Positions 59,402-64,000 of a stretch of DNA of 64,000 bases are shown here, piece after piece (the first letter of the stretch is position 1; every line of letters starts with the position of its first letter). Below the pieces are notes generated by a model. The model saw only the letters and a program-made list of their open reading frames with translations. It searched no databases and was not told the DNA's origin. This DNA comes from Lustribacter sp049512335 (lineage in GTDB: Bacteria > Vulcanimicrobiota > Vulcanimicrobiia > Vulcanimicrobiales > Vulcanimicrobiaceae): assembly GCA_049512335.1 (NCBI GenBank), contig JBEKXE010000001.1:1-64000 (forward strand), read 5' to 3'. Both the position numbers and the translations under genes were made by a program.

Positions 59402-60493
59402 ATGCTTCTCACCGCGCTGCGCCTGGCCGACTTTCGCAACTACGCCACGCTCGATTTTGGGCCCGCACCGGGACTGAACGTTTTCGCCGGACCGAACGCC
59501 CAAGGGAAGAGCAACCTGCTCGAAGCGATCGCCATGCTCGCGACCGGCAAGTCATTCCGGGCCCGGCGCGAGGTCGAGCTGATCCGTGACGGCGCGGCAC
59601 GCGCGCAGATTGCCGGCCAAGCGCGCGTGCCGGCCGGCACGATCGCGCTGCACGCGTCGATCGTGCGCACCGGCAGCGGCGCGCGTAAATCGTTCGACGT
59701 CAACGGTTCGCCGGTCGGGTTCGCGGGTTTTCTCGGCCGCGCGCGCGTCGTGACGTTCATCCCGGCCGACTTGCAGCTCGTCGCCGGCGGTCCGGCGCTG
59801 CGGCGGACGTTCCTCAACGGCGCGCTGGCGCAGCTCTCGCCGGCCTACTACCGCGACTTGGCGCGCTACGGCAAAATCGTGCAGCAGAAGGCCGCACTGT
59901 TGCGCGGCGCGATCGCGCCGGATCGCGCGCTGCTGTTGGCTTACAACGACGAGTTGCTGGCGCCCGGGGCGGCCTTGATGAGCGCGCGCGCGGCGTTCGT
60001 GGCCGAGATCGCGGCCGCGGCCGGCGGCGTGTACGCACGCTGGCTCGGAGCGCGCGAACGGATCGAGATCGCGTACGCGCCCAACGTGCCGGGCGCCGAG
60101 AGCGATCCGCGCGCGGCGTTCGCCGCCGCGTTGACGGCCAACGTCGATGCGGAGCTGCGGCGCAAGACCACGCTGGTCGGCCCGCACCGCGATGACGTGC
60201 GCCTGACGATCGGCGGGCGTGCGCTCGACGCGTTCGGCTCGCAAGGGCAACAGCGCACGGCGGTACTTGCGCTCAAGGTCGCCGAATACGAAACGATGCG
60301 CTCACGAGCCGGCGACGCTCCGATACTCTTGTTGGACGACGTGCTCTCGGAGCTCGACGCCGAACGCGCCGGCGGTTTTCTCGCCGCCGTCGGCACCTAC
60401 GAGCAGGCGTTCCTGACCACGACCGAGCTGCCGGCGACGACGCCGAACGCCACCCGTTTTCGCATCACCGCGGCGACGATCGCCGCATGCTGA
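59402..60493 (+). CDS. recF: DNA replication and repair protein RecF
   Basis: ATPase loading RecA at gaps. 363 residues. TALRLADFRNYATLDFGPAPGLNVFAGPNAQGKSNLLEAIAML has Walker A GPNAQGKS; LSPAYYRDLARYGKIVQQKAALLRG the family helix, TLVGPHRDDVRLTIGGRALDAFGSQGQQRTAVLALKVAE the signature and ILLLDDVLSELDAERA Walker B. Ends overlapping the next gene by 7 bp. Confidence 0.96.
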   Translation: MLLTALRLADFRNYATLDFGPAPGLNVFAGPNAQGKSNLLEAIAMLATGKSFRARREVELIRDGAARAQIAGQARVPAGTIALHASIVRTGSGARKSFDVNGSPVGFAGFLGRARVVTFIPADLQLVAGGPALRRTFLNGALAQLSPAYYRDLARYGKIVQQKAALLRGAIAPDRALLLAYNDELLAPGAALMSARAAFVAEIAAAAGGVYARWLGARERIEIAYAPNVPGAESDPRAAFAAALTANVDAELRRKTTLVGPHRDDVRLTIGGRALDAFGSQGQQRTAVLALKVAEYETMRSRAGDAPILLLDDVLSELDAERAGGFLAAVGTYEQAFLTTTELPATTPNATRFRITAATIAAC

Positions 60494-61350
60494 CCAAACT
60501 CGGCACGGCGCTCGCCGGCTGGCAGCCGCGCGGCGGCCCGCCCAACGATCCGCTGGCGACGATTCGCGCGGCGTGGGCCGAGATCGTCGGCGACGACGTC
60601 GCGCGCGCCGCGCAGCCGGTCGCGCTGAGCGGCACGGCGCTGGTCGTGGTCACGTCGTCGAGCGCCTGGAGCCACCAGCTCTCGTTTCTCGAGCGCGAGA
60701 TCGTGCGCAGCGTCGCCGCGCTCGGCGTCTCGAACCTCGAACGCTTGCGGTTCCGCGTCGGCACGATTCGCTCGGCGCGCGGCAGCGGCGGCCGGCGGCT
60801 GGTGCGCGCCGGCGCGAGCGCGGCCGCCCCGGGCAAGCCGCGCAGCGCCCTCGAAGCGGTGGCGCGTTTTCGGGCCGTCGTGGAGCGCCGCCGCAACGCG
60901 CATCGCACCGCCGGCGGCGTCTTCTGCACCGGCTGCGGCAGCGCGATCGCGCAGGGTCCCTCGACTTCGCTCGGGACAGGCTGGTGCCGGCCGTGTGCCG
61001 ACGCCCGGGAACGCGAGCAACGCGAGCAGTGCGAGCGAATCCTGTTCGAAGCGCCGTGGCTCGACCCGGAAGAGGTGCTCGCCGCCGTGCCGGGACTCAC
61101 CGCCGAAGCCTACGACCGGACCCGCCGCCGGCTGTTGCGCGCTTGGGTCGACGAGCTTCGATTGGCACGCAAACGCCATGCCGTAAAGGCCGAGATCGAT
61201 CGCTTGCGCGTGCGCAAATTGGCCAGCTCCTACGTCTTGCTCGAGACGCGGATCGACCCCAACCGGATCGAGCTGGACTCGCCGGTGCGGCGCAACGCGC
61301 TGGGCGACTTGTACGACTTCATCCGAAGCGTCGAAACCCAAGCCGTGTAG
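60487..61350 (+). CDS. DciA-like (DUF721) protein with a zinc ribbon and extra C-terminal domain
   Basis: 287 residues. The first ~100, MLTKLGTALAGWQP... IRAAWAEIVGDDVARAAQPVALSGTALVVVTSSSAWSHQLSFLEREIVRSVAALGVSNLERLRFRVGTI, match the DUF721/DciA fold, a replicative-helicase loader-like KH domain. Then come CTGC (about 146-149) and CRPC (about 165-168), a four-cysteine zinc ribbon, and a helical basic region. The bases between the two Cys pairs are the dispersed repeat at 60956-60982, read as GPSTSLGTGW. The neighbours recF and gyrB support a replication role. dciA-like genes often lie between recF and gyrB. Confidence 0.83.
   Translation: MLTKLGTALAGWQPRGGPPNDPLATIRAAWAEIVGDDVARAAQPVALSGTALVVVTSSSAWSHQLSFLEREIVRSVAALGVSNLERLRFRVGTIRSARGSGGRRLVRAGASAAAPGKPRSALEAVARFRAVVERRRNAHRTAGGVFCTGCGSAIAQGPSTSLGTGWCRPCADAREREQREQCERILFEAPWLDPEEVLAAVPGLTAEAYDRTRRRLLRAWVDELRLARKRHAVKAEIDRLRVRKLASSYVLLETRIDPNRIELDSPVRRNALGDLYDFIRSVETQAV
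60956..60982. repeat. Dispersed repeat inside the DciA-like gene
   Basis: Starts GTCCCTCGACTTCGCTCGGG and ends ACAGGCT; near-identical to 59376-59400. The ends GTCCC and GGGAC can pair. It is 27 bp (9 codons), so it keeps the frame, and falls in the loop between the two Cys pairs of the zinc ribbon. Confidence 0.8.
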
Positions 61351-61387
61351 TGAATTTTTCCACCGATGGCGAAGCTATAGGTTCGGA

Positions 61388-63295
61388 ATGCAAGAGTACA
61401 CAGGAGAACAAATCGAGGTCCTACGGGGCCTCGAAGCCGTCCGGAAGCGTCCGGGCATGTATATCGGGAGCACCTCGGAGCGCGGGCTTCACCAACTGGT
61501 ATACGAAGTCGTCGACAATGCCGTCGACGAAGCCCTAGCCGGCGCGGCCACCGAGATCGACGTCGTCGTCTACAAGGACGGTTCGGTATCGGTCCAGGAC
61601 AACGGGCGCGGGATTCCGGTCGACATCCATGCCGAGGAAGGGCTGCCCGCGGTCGAGGTCGCGATGACGATCCTCCACGCCGGCGGCAAGTTCGGTAAAG
61701 GCGGCTACAAGGTCTCGGGCGGCTTGCACGGCGTCGGCGTGTCGGTGGTCAACGCGCTCTCGGTCAACATGACGACGCGCATCAAACGCGACGGCAACCT
61801 CTACGAGATCAAGTTCGAACGCGGCATCACTTCGAGCCCGCTCAAGAAGATCGGCAAGGCCGAAGGCACCGGCACCTACCAGTGGTTCAAGCCCGATCCC
61901 GAGATCTTCGAGACGCTGGACTTCTCGTTCAGCATCCTCGAGAAACGCTTGCGCGAGCTGGCGTTCCTCAACCGCGGCCTGCGCATCACGCTGCGCGACG
62001 AACGCGTCGAGGAGGGTGAGAAACCCAAGGACCGCACGTATTATTACGAGGGCGGCATCGTCTCGTTCGTCGAGTGGCTGAACGAGAACAAGGAAGCGCT
62101 GACGCCGGTCATCTCGACCAACGGCGAGCGCGACGGCAACATGGTCGAGTGCGCGCTCCAGTGGACCGACGGCTACAACGAAGTCGTCTACTCCTACGCC
62201 AACAACATCAACACGATCGAAGGCGGGATGCACCTGACCGGCTTCCGCACCGCGGTCGCCAACAAGGTGAACGAGTACGCGCGTAAGCGCGGCATGCTCA
62301 AAGACGCCGACCCCAACCTGTCGACCGACGATTGTATGGAAGGCCTCACCGCGATCGTGTCGGTGAAGCTGCAAGACCCGCAGTTCGAAGGCCAAACGAA
62401 AACGAAACTGGGCAACGCGAAGCTGCGCCCGATCGTGAACGCGCTGGTCACCGAGCGTTTGGACTTCTTCCTCGAAGAGAACCCCAAGATCGCACGCATC
62501 ATCGTCGACAAGTGCATGCAGGCGGCGCGCGCGCGCGAAGCCGCGAAGAAAGCGCGCGACCTGACGCGCCGCAAGAACTCGCTCGACAGCAGCGGCCTGC
62601 CGGGCAAGCTCGTCGACTGCAAGTCGCAGGATCCGGAAATCTGCGAGATCTTTCTGGTCGAGGGCGATTCGGCCGGCGGCACGGCCAAGGGCGGCCGCGA
62701 TCCGAACACGCAAGCGATCCTGCCGCTGCGCGGCAAGATCCTCAACGTCGAGAAGTCGCGCCTCGACAAGATGCTCGGCAACGAAGAGATCCGCACGATG
62801 ATCACGGCCTTCGGCACCGGCTTCGGCGAGGAGTTCAATCCCGACAAGCTGCGCTATCACAAGATCATCATCATGACCGATGCCGACGTCGACGGCTCGC
62901 ACATTCGCACGCTGCTGCTGACGTTCTTCTACCGCCAGATGAAGCCGCTGGTCGAGCGCGGCTACGTCTACATCGCGCAGCCCCCGCTGTACGGGGTGAA
63001 AAAGGGCAAGAAGCAGTGGTGGGCGTTCACCGAGGACGAGCTCAAGCTGATCTTCAACGGCGACGACCCCAAAGATTTCACGATCCAGCAGTTCAAGGGC
63101 CTGGGCGAAATGGACGCCGAGCAACTCGCGGATACCACGATGGACGCGTCGAGCCGGCGGCTCAAGCAAGTCACGCTCGATGAAGCCAGCGAGGAAGCCG
63201 AGCGCATGTTCACGACGTTGATGGGCGACAAGGTCGAGCCGCGCAAGCTGTTCATTCAGGAGCACGCGCGGACCGTCCGCAACCTCGATCTCTAA
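61388..63295 (+). CDS. gyrB: DNA gyrase subunit B
   Basis: ATPase and TOPRIM subunit that supercoils DNA. 635 residues, the compact form. LRGLEAVRKRPGMYIGSTSERGLHQLVYEVVDNAVDEAL is the GHKL ATP site, SGGLHGVGVSVVNALS the lid; the TOPRIM has FLVEGDSAGGTAKGGRDPNTQAILPLRGKILNVEKS and MTDADVDGSHIRTLLLTFFYR with DxD. The C-terminus has IQQFKGLGEMDAEQLADTTMD. gyrA is not in view. TATAGG at 61376-61381 lies six bases before the ATG. Confidence 0.98.
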   Translation: MQEYTGEQIEVLRGLEAVRKRPGMYIGSTSERGLHQLVYEVVDNAVDEALAGAATEIDVVVYKDGSVSVQDNGRGIPVDIHAEEGLPAVEVAMTILHAGGKFGKGGYKVSGGLHGVGVSVVNALSVNMTTRIKRDGNLYEIKFERGITSSPLKKIGKAEGTGTYQWFKPDPEIFETLDFSFSILEKRLRELAFLNRGLRITLRDERVEEGEKPKDRTYYYEGGIVSFVEWLNENKEALTPVISTNGERDGNMVECALQWTDGYNEVVYSYANNINTIEGGMHLTGFRTAVANKVNEYARKRGMLKDADPNLSTDDCMEGLTAIVSVKLQDPQFEGQTKTKLGNAKLRPIVNALVTERLDFFLEENPKIARIIVDKCMQAARAREAAKKARDLTRRKNSLDSSGLPGKLVDCKSQDPEICEIFLVEGDSAGGTAKGGRDPNTQAILPLRGKILNVEKSRLDKMLGNEEIRTMITAFGTGFGEEFNPDKLRYHKIIIMTDADVDGSHIRTLLLTFFYRQMKPLVERGYVYIAQPPLYGVKKGKKQWWAFTEDELKLIFNGDDPKDFTIQQFKGLGEMDAEQLADTTMDASSRRLKQVTLDEASEEAERMFTTLMGDKVEPRKLFIQEHARTVRNLDL

Positions 63296-63366
63296 CGCGT
63301 TCGTAACGCTCCCGAGGGGACTGGCCGGGGTGAAAGCCCAAACGGCACACGAAGAGTGAGCGCCTG
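63296..63366. other. gyrB - AsmA-like intergenic region
   Basis: 71 bp with short G-rich stretches (GGGGAC, GGGGTGAAAGCCC). No hairpin with a T-tract and no riboswitch I can support; AGTGAG just before the ATG could be a weak ribosome site. Confidence 0.4.
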
Positions 63367-64000
63367 ATGTCACCACGCCGCCGCTTGGTTAGCGCGATTG
63401 CGATCGCCCTGGCGCTCGTCCTCGTGCTGGGGCTGGCGCATCATGCCGTGGCGAAGTTCGTCCTCTCGCGCGCCCTCAGCGCGGCGGCCGGTTACGACGT
63501 GCGGTTCGGCGACATGTCGCTCGGCTGGTCGCACGCCACGTTCACCGATCTGCACGTCGGCAAGAACGGGGATCCGGTGCTCGATGCGAACCGGGTCGAC
63601 GTCGACTATGCGTTGCGCGACATCTTTCCGGGCGGCAAACACCGTTACGGTTTCGCCGGCATCGCCATCGACCGGCCGACGGTAACGTTGGTGCGCCACG
63701 CCGACGGTTCGTACAACTTCAACCGCGGCGGATCGTCGTCGTCGTCGCCGCCGGCGACGCAGACCGCGGCCGAGCCGTTGCTGTTCGGCGTGCGGGTGCG
63801 CAACGGCACGATCCGGGTGATCGACGCCGCGCCGCTGGTGCCCGATCTGGCCGAGCAATCGATCGTCGACGTATCGATGGACGCGTCGGTGCAGTCGAAC
63901 GCGCGCACCGTCGCGCGCGTCGACGGCGTGCTCGTCGGCCGGCGCTCGGAGAGCGCGCCGGTGCAGCGCTGGCCGCTCAGCGTTCGTTCGGTGATCGACT
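63367..64000 (+). CDS. AsmA/TamB-like membrane-anchored protein (C-terminus cut by window edge)
   Basis: About 211 residues seen, still open at the window end. MSPRRRLVSAIAIALALVLVLGLAHHAVAKFVLSRAL is an N-terminal membrane anchor. Next, AAGYDVRFGDMSLGWSHATFTDLHVGKNGDPVLDANRVDVDYALRDIFPGG is the AsmA/DUF748-type repeat of strands that transport lipids between membranes. A Ser-rich loop (SSSSSPP) follows. An AsmA/TamB-type protein supports a diderm. Full length and C-terminal domains are not visible. Confidence 0.72.
   Translation, partial: MSPRRRLVSAIAIALALVLVLGLAHHAVAKFVLSRALSAAAGYDVRFGDMSLGWSHATFTDLHVGKNGDPVLDANRVDVDYALRDIFPGGKHRYGFAGIAIDRPTVTLVRHADGSYNFNRGGSSSSSPPATQTAAEPLLFGVRVRNGTIRVIDAAPLVPDLAEQSIVDVSMDASVQSNARTVARVDGVLVGRRSESAPVQRWPLSVRSVID

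Noticed and set aside
63296..63366. Possible c-di-AMP (ydaO-like) riboswitch from GGGGAC and GGGGTGAA stretches
   Set aside because: Only 71 bp, too short for the motif, and the conserved stems cannot be drawn.
61535..63376. 613-codon open frame opposite gyrB
   Set aside because: Mirror of a conserved gene; low-complexity Arg/Val/Asp-rich product, no motifs.

Overview
This window is GC-rich, densely packed bacterial chromosome that contains the replication origin. I infer a diderm from a deep-branching, little-cultivated phylum. Eremiobacterota (WPS-2) is my best guess and Armatimonadota-like lineages are an alternative. The guess rests on several things: the ancestral rpmH-rnpA-yidD-yidC-jag-mnmE-mnmG-rsmG-parAB order beside dnaA-dnaN-recF-gyrB; a Firmicutes-type N-terminal extension on ribosomal protein L27; a nucleotide-heptose and LPS-type glycosyltransferase set, which points to an outer membrane; frequent GTG and TTG starts; and genes joined mostly by 4-bp start/stop overlaps. 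The phylum is not proven by the sequence.

Layout. 1-7.0 kb: hydantoinase/oxoprolinase genes (hyuB cut by the window edge, hyuA), mscL and a NitT/TauT-type ABC transporter whose binding protein lies on the opposite strand. 7.0-19.9 kb (minus strand): a near-continuous run of genes bounded by aspS and hisS. Between them lie six glycosyltransferases (three GT2, three GT9/heptosyltransferase-like), an LpxB-related protein, the four steps to ADP-D,D-heptose (gmhA, hldE kinase part, gmhB, hldE nucleotidyltransferase part) and accB. 20.0-21.7 kb: small accessory genes. 21.7-28.9 kb (minus): fabF, rnc, smc, purH. 29.0-41.1 kb (plus): a cytochrome P450 interrupted by an in-frame TAA, then rpmA with a strong promoter and terminator, then obgE, nadD, lysA, maf, mreBCD and mrdA, followed by an aminotransferase and a methyltransferase. 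41.1-47.5 kb (minus): trpS, a divergent thiD, thiE, a secreted protein, parB, parA and a CCA-adding enzyme, ending at two variant parS sites. 47.6-56.1 kb: rsmG, mnmG, mnmE, jag, yidC, yidD, rnpA and rpmH on the minus strand, broken by a plus-strand pair (ABC binding protein plus Rieske oxygenase). 56.2-56.5 kb: a DnaA-box cluster (oriC candidate). 56.5-64 kb (plus): dnaA, dnaN, recF, a DciA-like protein with a zinc ribbon, gyrB and the start of an AsmA-like protein.

How it works together. The genes on both sides of oriC are transcribed away from it, as expected for highly expressed replication and ribosomal genes. ParA, ParB and the parS pair lie about 9 kb from oriC, the usual place for chromosome segregation. 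The MreBCD-PBP2 block builds the rod-shaped wall. The heptose-glycosyltransferase block probably makes a surface glycan or LPS core. Short palindromic repeats sit at gene ends, and one lies inside the zinc-ribbon region of the DciA-like gene. Several start codons lie only 5-9 bases after a -10-like hexamer, which suggests leaderless transcripts. I found no tRNA, rRNA, CRISPR array, prophage or insertion sequence. The window is mainly core genome; the most interesting points are unusual details within it rather than a whole new system.
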